From an uncultured Clostridia bacterium (GTDB lineage: Bacteria > Bacillota > Clostridia > Oscillospirales > Oscillospiraceae): a stretch of 41,754 nucleotides of DNA. Positions 7,541 through 16,086 of this stretch are shown here, one piece after another (position 1 is the stretch's first letter; every line of letters starts with the position of its first letter). Below the pieces are notes generated by a model. That model saw only the letters and a program-made list of their open reading frames with translations. It was not told the DNA's origin and made no database searches. The position numbers were made by a program, and so were the translations under genes. Location of the stretch: positions 1 through 41,754 of the forward strand of contig CAMCKD010000007.1 in assembly GCA_945875335.1 (NCBI GenBank). The letters run 5' to 3'.

Positions 7541-7638
7541 CTATTATAAATCTAAGGTTCTATTAAAACTATTGAAAATTAGACTGATTTCGTATAGAAT
7601 AGCAGTAATATTTCTAACGAGCCTCAGATTTATAATAG
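7541..7638. promoter_or_regulatory. Inverted repeat around the resolvase promoter (res/operator candidate)
   Basis: CTATTATAAATCTAAGG at 7541-7557 is matched by its reverse complement with one change at 7622-7638. Between the arms lies TTGAAA (7572-7577) and, 17 bases on, TAGAAT (7595-7600), a promoter for the resolvase. Small serine resolvases usually bind inverted sites next to their own gene. Such sites both direct recombination and repress the gene. This role is inferred. Confidence 0.45.
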
Positions 7639-7649
7639 GGGGAGTAAAA

Positions 7650-8336
7650 ATGGAGTATGGATACTGCCGCATATCAACCAAGTCACAGAACATTGACCGT
7701 CAGGAGAGGAACATCCTAGCCGCATATCCCAACGCAACCATTGTCAAAGAAATATTCACCGGGACAACCTTCCAAGGCCGGGAACGTATGGAAAAGCTGC
7801 TGAAGAAGGTCAAGCAAGGAGATACCATCATCTTTGATTCTGTCAGTCGTATGAGCCGCAATGCAGAAGACGGTTTTGCCCTGTATGAAAAGCTCTATGC
7901 CGATGGCATCCATCTGGTGTTTCTGAAGGAACCGCACATCAACACCGACACCTACAAAAAGGCCCTATCTGCTAAGGTCTCTCTGACCGGCGACAAGATT
8001 GACTTCATCCTGGAAGGAGTCAACCGCTACTTGATGGAGCTTGCAAAAGAGCAGATACGCCTTGCCTTTGAACAAGCCCAAAAAGAGGTGGATGACCTTC
8101 GGCAGCGCACCAAAGAGGGCATGGTCACAGCAAAACGCAACGGCAAACAGATAGGCCACAAAGAAGGAGCAACGCTTCATGTCAAAAAGAAAGAACCAGC
8201 AAAAGCCGCAATCCTACAGTATAGCCGTGATTTTGGCGGCAGCTTGTGCGATAAGGATGTGATGACGCTGGCAAGAGTATCCCCTATGACCTATTACAAG
8301 TATAAGAAAGAACTCAAGCAAGAGCAATCCGTCTGA
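7650..8336 (+). CDS. Serine recombinase (small resolvase/invertase type)
   Basis: The protein has 228 residues. The ATG at 7650 follows AGGGGGAG, so the longer upstream frame is dropped. The N-terminal catalytic domain shows YGYCRISTKSQNIDRQ with the nucleophile Ser at residue 9, then the arginine-rich FDSVSRMSRN segment. A long E-helix-like, Lys/Glu-rich region (about residues 130-170) precedes a C-terminal helix-turn-helix (about residues 195-222: DKDVMTLARVSPMTYYKYKKEL). The domain order and length fit resolvases or invertases rather than large serine integrases. It could resolve cointegrates made by the Tn7-like transposase, as TniR does in Tn5053-type elements, but it lies 5 kb from that block. 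Confidence 0.9.
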   Translation: MEYGYCRISTKSQNIDRQERNILAAYPNATIVKEIFTGTTFQGRERMEKLLKKVKQGDTIIFDSVSRMSRNAEDGFALYEKLYADGIHLVFLKEPHINTDTYKKALSAKVSLTGDKIDFILEGVNRYLMELAKEQIRLAFEQAQKEVDDLRQRTKEGMVTAKRNGKQIGHKEGATLHVKKKEPAKAAILQYSRDFGGSLCDKDVMTLARVSPMTYYKYKKELKQEQSV

Positions 8337-8414
8337 AAAAGGCGTTTTTTTATCTTTTATACTATATATGGTGATTTGGATACCCCTCCAGACTCCAATA
8401 GTTCTATTTTGATG

Positions 8415-8453
8415 CAGGGCATGATTGACTCCAATGATGCCCTGTATTTTTTT
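8415..8453 (+). terminator. Intrinsic terminator after the resolvase
   Basis: CAGGGCAT (8415-8422) pairs with ATGCCCTG (8437-8444), followed by TATTTTTTT. It ends the plus-strand resolvase transcript. The gap 8337-8651 holds no gene, only this and the next terminator. Confidence 0.8.
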
Positions 8454-8533
8454 GACAGAATTCTGCCCCCCCACTTTGAGGTATTCTTGGTTTCACCAAC
8501 GACAAAGTAAATGTCTTTTTCCGCAAAAGAAAA

Positions 8534-8570
8534 ACCAGAGGGCTGCTGCCTCTGGTCATTCTTTTTTTCT
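8534..8570. terminator. Bidirectional terminator
   Basis: ACCAGAGG (8534-8541) and CCTCTGGT (8549-8556) form a stem with a CATTCTTTTTTT tail on plus. An A-rich run upstream gives T on minus. It probably also ends the minus-strand gene 8652-9032. Confidence 0.7.
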
Positions 8571-8651
8571 ATGGTGGGGAATTCAGGTGCACGATTACTC
8601 AACACTATCACTCCAACCTGTATTCATTATTGTTATATTCCACTATATTTA

Positions 8652-9032
8652 TCAGCCTATATCGATTTTCTCCTCAAAAGCACGGTATTCCTCAATAAAC
8701 CATTCAATATCTTCTCTGGTGTAACCGAATTCCCGTGTTTCATACTCGAAGAATGTTTCTCCTAATAATCCCTCTTCATATACAATGTCGCCATCAAAGT
8801 CATCATCGTACATATACTGAATCGGGAAACAGATATACTTTACTCGCAGCGCCGTTTCATCCCATTCCAGTGGTGCAGGAATTATATCCAAGATTATTAG
8901 GCATTCGTTGTCCATCAGGTCTGCAGCCCATTCGAGAACGGTTTTTTCAGTCTCAGTTAAATCGTCAACTGCTTTCTCATTACTGTTGCAATACTGTTCA
9001 AATAGAAAATTCTTTCGTTCTTGGTATCTCAT
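8652..9032 (-). CDS. Acidic hypothetical protein, 126 residues
   Basis: Translation starts at the ATG at 9032 with AAAGGCGG upstream. The protein is strongly acidic (DDDFDGDIVYEEG; EYETREFGYTREDIEWFIEEYR) and soluble. It has a central beta-type part (LIILDIIPAPLEWDETALRVKYICF) and a helical C-terminus. No family is recognised with confidence. Such small acidic proteins are frequent in clostridial conjugative islands. It is the second gene of the minus-strand pair with 9176-9484. Confidence 0.65.
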   Translation of the reverse strand: MRYQERKNFLFEQYCNSNEKAVDDLTETEKTVLEWAADLMDNECLIILDIIPAPLEWDETALRVKYICFPIQYMYDDDFDGDIVYEEGLLGETFFEYETREFGYTREDIEWFIEEYRAFEEKIDIG

Positions 9033-9175
9033 ATTTTCCGCCTTTCTTTTTATAATATCCATACTTAATTTTTTTCTTCTTGCTCTCTTGGTAAGAATAC
9101 ATACCCACACCTTCAAGATAATGATTGTCATTCATATAAATAAACGGAGTAAACTCCACCCAGCCTTCACTGGCC

Positions 9176-9484
9176 TCATTCTTCAACAGGCCCAAAAATT
9201 GCCTCGTAGCGGTCTGGAGAAATATACATAGCGCACCAGTCCTTTGCCTCATCCAATGTCAGAGGAATGATGTTTTCGCCATTCTCCCAACTATGTGGAG
9301 CTACCTCTTTGCGATACTTACTTGCTGGGCCACCAAACCCATAAAGGAAGAACTCTCCTGTCTTTTTTTGATACAGACCTTCTTCGTAGTAAGAGTAGTC
9401 AAATCTATTTCTTCCATATGAAATACTCTTGATTTCTTCTGCCGTTTCTGTGTTATACATTTTCTTGTTAATAATTTTTTTCAT
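9176..9484 (-). CDS. Small conserved-type island protein, 102 residues
   Basis: The protein starts MKKIINKKMYNTETAEEI and contains FFLYGFGGPASKY and LTLDEAKDWCAMY. AAGGA lies upstream with an 11-base gap. The pattern (Lys-rich start, MYNTETAE, GxFFLYGxGGP, PLTxDEAxxW) matches a small protein type I recall from mobile elements of gut Firmicutes, whose function is unknown to me. It may be co-transcribed with 8652-9032. A 143-base stretch between them holds no gene I can support. Confidence 0.65.
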   Translation of the reverse strand: MKKIINKKMYNTETAEEIKSISYGRNRFDYSYYEEGLYQKKTGEFFLYGFGGPASKYRKEVAPHSWENGENIIPLTLDEAKDWCAMYISPDRYEAIFGPVEE

Positions 9485-10360
9485 TCTTTATGTTATCCTT
9501 TCTTTATTTTTAGGGAGCTAACCCCACAATGGTGGGGGATTCGGGCCTGTGACCCAATATTAATATTTGTACCATTTAATAATAAGGTGCAAACCACACC
9601 CAATGTGGGGAAAAGAGCAACTAAGCTGCTCCATCAGGAATAGGCTATCCAGATATTGCGTCATAGGCACAGGTGATAACCGATAGCACTTATTCAGTTG
9701 TAAATCTCCTGCGGATGGTCTATGTTGGCTTTCGCATATTAGCACTTCCTTTCTGCATATAGTTTCATCTAGGACGTTTATATTATCTAGCGACCAGCGC
9801 CAATCACGCATTGCAATAATTTATAATTTTATCTTGTTTTTTATGTGAGTGCGCAGGATTATAGCTAGTCATATTTAGAATTTATCTTTCGTTTTATATC
9901 AATCCAAAAATTACAATTGAATCAACTTTAATTAATATTTTATCTTAGTTTATGTGTTTTTTAATATGTTTTTTATAATCTTTTGATATATTTACAATTC
10001 ACTTGCTTACTTATATTATAGAGATTCAACTAATTAATTTGAGGGTATTTCAAATAATAATATTAAAAAATTTTCAATCTTTTTTATCTTTTTAATCACT
10101 ATTTTGAGATAACCCTCTCAATAATAATATAGTTAATTCTTTAATTAATTGGATGGTGATTACAGGAATTTACGCATATTTATTCGCTTGTTATTGCACA
10201 TCGTCTCATATATATAGAAACGGAATATGTATCGAAACTTAGATGATACACATGCCGATAGTATCATAATGACTTGACTGCTTTTTCAAAACCAGCGACA
10301 AGTGGGAAGTTGAATCCTATGAGAAGAAGGCATTTGTTAGAGTTATGTTATTTGAGATAA
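9485..10360. other. AT-rich gene-free stretch of the island
   Basis: No supported gene lies here. A CCCCAC/GGTGGGG hairpin occurs near 9522-9540, and 9560-9811 can be read on minus as an 83-codon frame with no ribosome binding site. From about 9830 to 10260 the DNA is extremely AT-rich. It contains an imperfect inverted repeat, GAGGGTATTTCAAA near 10041 against TTTTGAGATAACCCTC near 10102. Plus-strand 10300-10360 can be read as a short Lys/Glu-rich peptide and may be a decayed gene. It could be a promoter, an origin-like or xenogeneic silencing region, or simply a remnant. Confidence 0.4.
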
Positions 10361-10392
10361 ACAAAAACCACGGACGAATCCGTGGCATTTGT
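10361..10392 (-). terminator. Terminator after 10407-11129
   Basis: CCACGGA and TCCGTGG (10368-10374 and 10379-10385) form a perfect stem. On minus a TTTTTGTTT tail follows. An almost identical hairpin stands behind the next paralogue, at 11266-11297. Confidence 0.8.
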
Positions 10393-10406
10393 TTTATTCA
10401 AATGAG

Positions 10407-11129
10407 TTAATTCAAGGCTTCCAAAGCGTAGTCCGATTCAGACTTCATCATTCCTACCGGGTCACGTTTAATCGGGGGGCCAAAAGTGTCCTCTCCCTGC
10501 TGCTCCCAATATACATGGGAATAAATGGTGAACAGCGTAGACTTCGTTTTGTTCAAAAACATCCGAATTTCTATGGAATGTATTTTAGTAACATCCCATA
10601 CACCTGTAGCTTCATACAAAGCGCCTACTTCATCTACATCCGTAAGGTCGATTCTGTATTTTCGAGTTACAAATGTCATTCCACCAATTGTGCTCACTAT
10701 ATCTTCCTCGAAGAAGCTTTGGGCATTAGACATGTCAATTCCCGTGTTGTTGACAAAGTCATCTGCCTTCTCAATTCTCACATTCCAGACAACATCGTCA
10801 TCATCCATCTGCACCTGGCCGACAACAACATCACCGATTTTTCCAACCTTGATGGTTTCGTGTTTGGTGTGCTTGAAGAAATCAATCCCATTATTCATTC
10901 CTTCCTTTGCCAGCATCGCCGGAATTTGCCAGGTTTCAAAGGGCTCGAAGTCAGGAGAATTGACCAGAATGAAATCATCACTCTGGAAATAATCCTCCTC
11001 TGCCTCGTCGGGGGCAGTCGTTTCTTTCGGTGCCGGTTTATTCTCAGTGGGGGATGCTGCACTTACCCTACAAACACACATGGGCAATGCGATTAACACA
11101 GCGAGAATCAAGCATTTTAAGTATTTCAT
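10407..11129 (-). CDS. Secreted island protein, paralogue of 11317-12090
   Basis: The protein has 240 residues from the ATG at 11129 with AAGGGAG upstream. Residues 1-25 form a signal peptide ending near VSAAS, followed by a Thr/Glu/Pro linker and a globular domain. The central block, with GKIGDVVVGQVQMDD and VVWNVRIEKADDFVNNTGID, is nearly identical to the neighbour encoded at 11317-12090. The C-terminus SDYALEALN is also shared. The two genes and their terminators look like a tandem duplication that has since diverged. No known domain is recognised. The location outside the membrane is inferred from the signal peptide. Confidence 0.75.
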   Translation of the reverse strand: MKYLKCLILAVLIALPMCVCRVSAASPTENKPAPKETTAPDEAEEDYFQSDDFILVNSPDFEPFETWQIPAMLAKEGMNNGIDFFKHTKHETIKVGKIGDVVVGQVQMDDDDVVWNVRIEKADDFVNNTGIDMSNAQSFFEEDIVSTIGGMTFVTRKYRIDLTDVDEVGALYEATGVWDVTKIHSIEIRMFLNKTKSTLFTIYSHVYWEQQGEDTFGPPIKRDPVGMMKSESDYALEALN

Positions 11130-11265
11130 TTTGTTTTCTCCCTTCAAGTTTTCTATGGAACCAATACAGATATTATACGAAATCTGTGACCTTTTGCAAG
11201 CCTGAAAGGTCAAAATATTACCCGTGAAAGGCGTATACACAAGGATTTTTTGGACATCCAGAAAA

Positions 11266-11297
11266 ACAAAAACCACGGACGAATCCGTGGCATTTGT
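11266..11297 (-). terminator. Terminator after 11317-12090
   Basis: CCACGGA (11273-11279) pairs with TCCGTGG (11284-11290). A TTTTTGTTTTT tail follows on minus. It matches the terminator at 10361-10392, supporting duplication of gene plus terminator. Confidence 0.8.
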
Positions 11298-11316
11298 TTT
11301 GTTTTATTCGATTGGT

Positions 11317-12090
11317 TTAGTTCAAGGCTTCCAAAGCGTAGTCTGCTTCAGACTTTATTATCGCTGCCGGGCCACGTTTCACGTTGTCCCACATTAAGGT
11401 ATTTTCTCCAGCTTGAAACCAGCATCCTTCCCTATAAAATGTGTATAACATTGATTTCGTTTTATTTAGAACAAACTCAATTTTGACAAAACGGGCGTTA
11501 CTAAGGTTCAATTCCTCCCCCGCTTCTAACGCTGCATCTATTGCATCCATGTCAGAAAAGTCAACGAAATAATTCTTATAGATATACTGCATCCCATGAA
11601 CGGACTGTTCATGTTCCAAGGTTTGTTCAGCAGAAGAAATATCAATTCCCGTATTATTGACAAAATCATCAGCCTTTTCGATACGCACGTTCCATACAAC
11701 ACCATCGTCCATCTGCATCTGCCCAACAATAATATCGCCAATTTTTCCGACAATGATGGAATCAGGCTTTGTATATCTGAAGAAATTGATATCATCAATC
11801 CCTTCCCGTTCCAGCATCAGGTGGATGTGAGAAAACTTAAAGGGTTCAAAGTCAGGAGAATTGACCAATGTGAACCCATCATAAGGTTCCTCGGGAAGCA
11901 TATCGGTTGGTTCTGTTGCTTCGATAATATCCTCAGCCTCAGTTGCGGCTTCTGTTTCAGTCACTGCTGTTGACGTTTCTTTCTGGGTTTCTTTCGGGGA
12001 AGAAGGCGGTTCAGAACTCACGGTTCTGCATCCCACCATGGCCACTGTTGCTACCATGGCAAACATAATTAAGACTCTTTTTAATTGCAT
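11317..12090 (-). CDS. Putative lipoprotein, paralogue of 10407-11129
   Basis: The protein has 257 residues starting at the ATG at 12090. A hydrophobic N-terminus ends in VAMVGC, a lipobox-like site with the lipidated Cys at residue 21. A Ser/Thr/Glu linker (to about residue 70) leads to a domain with LVNSPDFEPF, GKIGDIIVGQMQMDD and VVWNVRIEKADDFVNNTGID, shared with the next gene downstream. The paralogue uses a plain signal peptide instead. Function is unknown. Surface display next to other linker-bearing proteins suggests a cell-envelope or host-contact role, but this is only inference. Confidence 0.75.
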   Translation of the reverse strand: MQLKRVLIMFAMVATVAMVGCRTVSSEPPSSPKETQKETSTAVTETEAATEAEDIIEATEPTDMLPEEPYDGFTLVNSPDFEPFKFSHIHLMLEREGIDDINFFRYTKPDSIIVGKIGDIIVGQMQMDDGVVWNVRIEKADDFVNNTGIDISSAEQTLEHEQSVHGMQYIYKNYFVDFSDMDAIDAALEAGEELNLSNARFVKIEFVLNKTKSMLYTFYREGCWFQAGENTLMWDNVKRGPAAIIKSEADYALEALN

Positions 12091-12217
12091 TTTTTGTTCT
12101 CCTTTTCTATAAGATTGTGCTCTTTGTAGGGTAACAGAGACGTTATACCTCGCTGTCTTCTCCTTCCGGCGGGAGCATCGTTAACGTCTGCCCTGGCCTC
12201 GACGTCATTTTATGGTT

Positions 12218-13093
12218 TCACTCCAGGTCATCCGTATCAGGAATATCGACCCAAATGCTACCGAATGCTGTCCCGTAACTGCAAGTAGCCATAAACTTCT
12301 TTCCACCATATTTTTCCACAAATTCAGCTCTTTCCAGGTCGTCCATGCCTACAGAAAAAACAAATCTCTCAGGATAATTAAAATCTACATGAACATCTCT
12401 GACAATTGTATGCGCAGATAAATATAGGTCATAAACGAACATACAGTCTTCCTCGGTCGTGCCCCATCCCAAGGTTCCTCCTCCATAAAGAGCGGGATGA
12501 TGCCGGAAGAAGTATTTGCCGCCGTTGATTGCTATCAATCCCGGGCCAGTAATTTCTTCGCCATAGACATCCTCTACAAGAATCAGCTTATCGTAAAGCT
12601 GAACGCCGTCTCCCGGTTTAATCTGCTTAATCTCTTCCCATTTGAACAGCAGATTGACAGGAACATCCATGTCAACCCCATCCATCGTCAGGTTTCGGCA
12701 TACCGCCCAGTTCATCGGAGTCGCATAAACATCCGCAGGGTATCCTTCAAAGATTCTGCCTGTGATTCTGTCAGGAGTGGCCCCAGGCTCCGCTTCAAGA
12801 GAAGAATTCTCTCTGTGATAGACGGAAGCTTCCAAATCCATTTCCACGGGGGCTTTGGTCATTTCCTCGGTTATCACATCGGTAGTTGCTTCGGTTGGAG
12901 CTTCGGTAACTGCCTCGGTTGGAGCCTCGGTAGAAACTTCTGTTGCAGCCTCAGTCGTTGCCTGCGTTTCTGGTGTGGTAGAGGCAGCGGGTGTTTTTGT
13001 CTTCATCCCATAGACGTAGAGGCAAAGGGCAAGCGTCACAATCGCCAGCACCAGTGCAGTAATCGTCAGGATTGTTATTGTCTTTTTCATCAT
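12218..13093 (-). CDS. Membrane-anchored protein with TEA-repeat linker
   Basis: The protein has 291 residues. The first of two ATGs (13093) has AAGGAG and a five-base gap. Residues about 6-28 are a single transmembrane anchor, followed by a low-complexity linker of repeated (V/T)TEAPTEA units to about residue 75. The C-terminal domain (about 100-291) has WxxxxN and Gly-rich beta stretches (GGKYFFRHH, YGGGTLGWGT) and two Cys. No family is recognised. The architecture parallels the 655-1746 protein outside the island. Confidence 0.7.
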   Translation of the reverse strand: MMKKTITILTITALVLAIVTLALCLYVYGMKTKTPAASTTPETQATTEAATEVSTEAPTEAVTEAPTEATTDVITEEMTKAPVEMDLEASVYHRENSSLEAEPGATPDRITGRIFEGYPADVYATPMNWAVCRNLTMDGVDMDVPVNLLFKWEEIKQIKPGDGVQLYDKLILVEDVYGEEITGPGLIAINGGKYFFRHHPALYGGGTLGWGTTEEDCMFVYDLYLSAHTIVRDVHVDFNYPERFVFSVGMDDLERAEFVEKYGGKKFMATCSYGTAFGSIWVDIPDTDDLE

Positions 13094-13239
13094 CCACGCT
13101 CCTTGTTGTTTTTTTAAGTTGATTATACAAAAGCCAAAACGCTTTAGCAAGTCTTAAATAACATCTGCCAGTCCTCAAATAAGCTATGGTCTATAGTCTA
13201 TATTCTATTTACTAGAAATAGACCAACGGTGGTGATTAT

Positions 13240-13458
13240 ATGTATATAAAAATATATCAATGCAACCCGGAGCGGGATTACAACGAGCTGGCCTTTTGCA
13301 ACTATGAATTCGCTATGGCTCATGGAGGTATTGACCCGGCGAATTACGATATGGTATACGCCGGAAATGTCAACTGCAACACAGCGGACGATGTGTATGC
13401 AATGTTTAGCCACCGAACAACAGCATCATTAGCCTCCATCGGATGCCTGACATACTGA
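13240..13458 (+). pseudogene. 5' fragment of a YodL-type conjugative-element gene
   Basis: The frame starts at ATG 13240 behind GGTGGTGAT. Its first ~55 residues (IYQCNPERDYN, then GGIDPANYDMVYAG, VNCNTADDVYAMF) match the N-terminal pattern of YodL-domain proteins from Firmicutes mobile elements. After MF, where those proteins continue with a conserved domain, the sequence turns into the antisense of tnsC and stops at 13458. So only about 13240-13404 is the original gene. The break is a recombination junction with the Tn7-like block. Confidence 0.6.
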
Positions 13459-14300
13459 TACTGAAACAGAATTTGACATAAGTTACAGAATTCATTTCCA
13501 TATTCCATCGAATCATATTGCAGTCCCAATGACCGTCTAGCCAGCTGAAATGCCTGAGAGAAAAATTCCGTGCATTCAGGTGTCCCCACCATTCCTATGG
13601 AAATACCCGAACAATTAATGAGCTGCAGCAATGCACCCAGCAGATTGCGGCCATTCCTAGCCTGTGCGACATTCTGGATTTCATCAACAATCAGGATGCC
13701 GATGTGGTTGAGGGCAACCTGGCTGACGGTGCCAATGAGCATATCTGTAGTTGCCTTGGCACTGATGGATTTCAAATAGTAATTGCTGCCAAGCTGTTCA
13801 TCCACCACACGCAGGATTTCCAGCAGCAGTCCTTTCACAGAGGAGTCAAAGGGGCACTGCACCAGAACACAAGGGATAATCTTTGTAAATGGTTTGTCAC
13901 TCTCAATCACTCTGCCCTCTGTTATCAGCCGCACCGCATGGGAGATTGCACTTGACTTGCCGATGCCGCTTTTTCCAATAATTGTAAAACTGTCTGCACC
14001 GCCGATAATACCGTTGATAGTCGGCTGCGTATATCCTTTGTGATTTTCATTACCTTGCCGGATTCGGGCGATGCTCTCCTTTTTCTGTAATGACCGCAAC
14101 AGTGCCAGATAGAGCTTGCTGTAAATCTCTCTGCTCATATTATTAGGAATGAATACCCGATACAGGTTTGTCAACGCAATCAGCCGGTCAGCTGCATTTT
14201 CAAATCGGATGGTCGGGTCAAATACCGGCAGCACCGTCATCGCCTCTTCCAGCTGCTTTCCAGACAACATGGGAGGCAGTTTTTTCATAAAATCATTCAT
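13344..14300 (-). CDS. tnsC: TnsC/TniB-like AAA+ ATPase, C-terminus replaced
   Basis: The protein has 318 residues from the ATG at 14300 (AAGGAG, seven bases) and overlaps the tnsB stop by eight bases. Walker A GKSGIGKS is at residues 109-116 and Walker B ILIVDE at 202-207, followed by the sensor-like SIGMVGTPE. This is the regulator ATPase that links target choice to the transposase in Tn7/Tn5053-type elements. Family identity holds up to VVRWL near residue 298. The last ~20 residues are antisense of the YodL fragment, so the natural C-terminal end is lost. Whether it still works is doubtful. Confidence 0.85.
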   Translation of the reverse strand: MNDFMKKLPPMLSGKQLEEAMTVLPVFDPTIRFENAADRLIALTNLYRVFIPNNMSREIYSKLYLALLRSLQKKESIARIRQGNENHKGYTQPTINGIIGGADSFTIIGKSGIGKSSAISHAVRLITEGRVIESDKPFTKIIPCVLVQCPFDSSVKGLLLEILRVVDEQLGSNYYLKSISAKATTDMLIGTVSQVALNHIGILIVDEIQNVAQARNGRNLLGALLQLINCSGISIGMVGTPECTEFFSQAFQLARRSLGLQYDSMEYGNEFCNLCQILFQYQYVRHPMEANDAVVRWLNIAYTSSAVLQLTFPAYTIS

Positions 14301-16086
14301 GAGCATTCTCCTTTGCGTAGTCCCGGTGAGTTCGATACTGCTCTTTCTTCCGGGTACTGCGAATATTCTTGACCTGGGTATCGCTGCGCTGGGTCTGGGC
14401 TGCTATCATCTGAATATGCTTTGCCAGGTCAATCTGGGCCTGAAGGCTGTCGGATGCAGAATCATTCACAATCTTCCTGCTCGCCTTTTGGATTCCTTGA
14501 ACATCATCCAGACATTTCCCTTTGAAGCGGCTCTCAATCAAGGTGAACTGGATGTAGCAACCCTTCTCAACGAGCCAGACCTGAGTCACATCATCAGGAT
14601 TGTAAGCAACCAGGGCCTCGCCGCCTTTGAGAAAGCTCTCTGTATAAGCATCGTGTCGGTAACGCAGACCATTAATCTGTAAGCCCTTGCGAGTGAATCT
14701 TCCCGTGGCCCTGGGAAGCAAAACTTGAATCAGCTGCTTTGGCGTGACTGAAACCATATTGGCTCCCAGCTGCTTCATTCCCCATGCAAAGATGCTGCTG
14801 GCATAGGGCTTAACCCCGTCAGCTAACATCTGCTCTGTAAAGGGGAACTCCATCACCCGACTGTTGTTGTAATAGACAATACAATGCAGGATGATTTGTT
14901 CAAATTGCTTCAAGGTCAGACAGGCATCCTTGCGGTAGTCATGCGCTCCACGCTCCTGATAATCAGGTTCAATAACGCCTTTTCCCTTGAGCTGCTTTTT
15001 GAAACTGTCCTGAATCAAATCAAAGAATTTTTCTACTCTGCCTTTCAACTCGGGACGGTAGGCACTGAGATTCACAATCTTTACACCCAATTCTGTTATC
15101 TGAGAAAAGGTATCACCCGCATATTCGCTGCCCATGTCCGTCACCAGCGTTCCAGGAATCGCATTACTGTCCCATTGTCTGCGCTCAATGAACACCCCAT
15201 GGTCTGTGCACCATTGCACTTTGTCTGTCACCACATTTAGCATCAAGCCCCGGAGACTGTATGTGCCACCTTCCCAGCCCAGGGAGTAGCCGCAACACAG
15301 GCCGCTGAAGGCATCCACACAGGCAGTCATAACAGGTCTTCCGACAAGCTTGCCTCCGTCATCCACCAGATAAATGTCGCAGATGGTGGAATCCAGCATT
15401 CCATAACCAACGCTGGGGCAGAACTGCTGCACTCCATCGCCCAGGAGGGGACGGCTGTTTCTCTGGTAGTCCTTAATACCATCCCTTGAGATATGTAGAT
15501 TCTGCAAGCTCCTGGTCTTGCGGTAGAAATACCTGAATTGATGGAACGAAGGATACCCGTCAACCAAAACGCCTTGGGCATCACAGTATCTCTCTTTCAG
15601 CATCATGGTATAGGCAGTCTGGAGGCTGTTCTTGTTTTTGGTGTAAAAGAACTTGTTCAGCCCCCAGCGGATGTTTTTCTCATCCTGGGTCAGTTCTCTG
15701 CTCTCTTTTGGTACAGGTGCAAGTGCGTTCATGTCCTGATAGGTCAGATAGAGGCACAGATACTTCCGAATGGTCTGCTTGCTCTGCTGAGAAGACAGGG
15801 CCCGTATTACTTCACTGCGCTTGACTTCGTCTCCGATGAACGGCAGTACACCGGCGATTCGTGTATATCGCTCCTGGGCAATGCGCTTTTCCTCCTCGGA
15901 CAGTTGTCTATCCAGCGGCATACCAGTTCTCTCATACAATTCGGTATCAGGACAGCCCTCATAGCCAGACAGGTTTGCAGACAGCACCCATTGGGGCATC
16001 GTCCTTTTGATGCAGTCAATCACCAAAGAATGATTCTCCCTCTGCATCAGCACCCGAATGATTTGATTATCACTCTTCAGCAGCAT
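14293..16086 (-). CDS. tnsB: TnsB/TniA-like DDE transposase
   Basis: The protein has 597 residues from the ATG at 16086, overlapping tnsA by 17 bases. A TTG at 16092 is an alternative start. The N-terminal third carries DNA-binding regions. The integrase-type core shows the DDE triad in good context: MLDSTICDIYLVDD (Asp232), LVTDMGSEYAG (Asp317) and KGRVEKFFDLIQ (Glu352). A Mu-type C-terminal beta-barrel follows, with about 60 basic residues at the end that could contact TnsC. The length is usual for this family. It would cut the 3' ends of the element and join them to target DNA. The reading frame is intact. Confidence 0.92.
   Translation of the reverse strand: MLLKSDNQIIRVLMQRENHSLVIDCIKRTMPQWVLSANLSGYEGCPDTELYERTGMPLDRQLSEEEKRIAQERYTRIAGVLPFIGDEVKRSEVIRALSSQQSKQTIRKYLCLYLTYQDMNALAPVPKESRELTQDEKNIRWGLNKFFYTKNKNSLQTAYTMMLKERYCDAQGVLVDGYPSFHQFRYFYRKTRSLQNLHISRDGIKDYQRNSRPLLGDGVQQFCPSVGYGMLDSTICDIYLVDDGGKLVGRPVMTACVDAFSGLCCGYSLGWEGGTYSLRGLMLNVVTDKVQWCTDHGVFIERRQWDSNAIPGTLVTDMGSEYAGDTFSQITELGVKIVNLSAYRPELKGRVEKFFDLIQDSFKKQLKGKGVIEPDYQERGAHDYRKDACLTLKQFEQIILHCIVYYNNSRVMEFPFTEQMLADGVKPYASSIFAWGMKQLGANMVSVTPKQLIQVLLPRATGRFTRKGLQINGLRYRHDAYTESFLKGGEALVAYNPDDVTQVWLVEKGCYIQFTLIESRFKGKCLDDVQGIQKASRKIVNDSASDSLQAQIDLAKHIQMIAAQTQRSDTQVKNIRSTRKKEQYRTHRDYAKENAHE

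Noticed and set aside
8998-9252. 84-codon minus-strand frame between two small island genes
   Set aside because: It overlaps both neighbours, has no ribosome binding site and its Lys-rich end is the antisense-free leader of 8652-9032. I could not support it as a gene, though a decayed gene is possible.
9560-9811. 83-codon minus-strand frame (starts MRDWRW)
   Set aside because: No ribosome binding site and no recognised pattern. It begins in a very AT-rich area. It may be a remnant of a coding or RNA gene, but I cannot show that.
13405-13458. C-terminal end of the YodL-type frame as real protein
   Set aside because: Those codons are antisense of tnsC and do not continue the YodL pattern.
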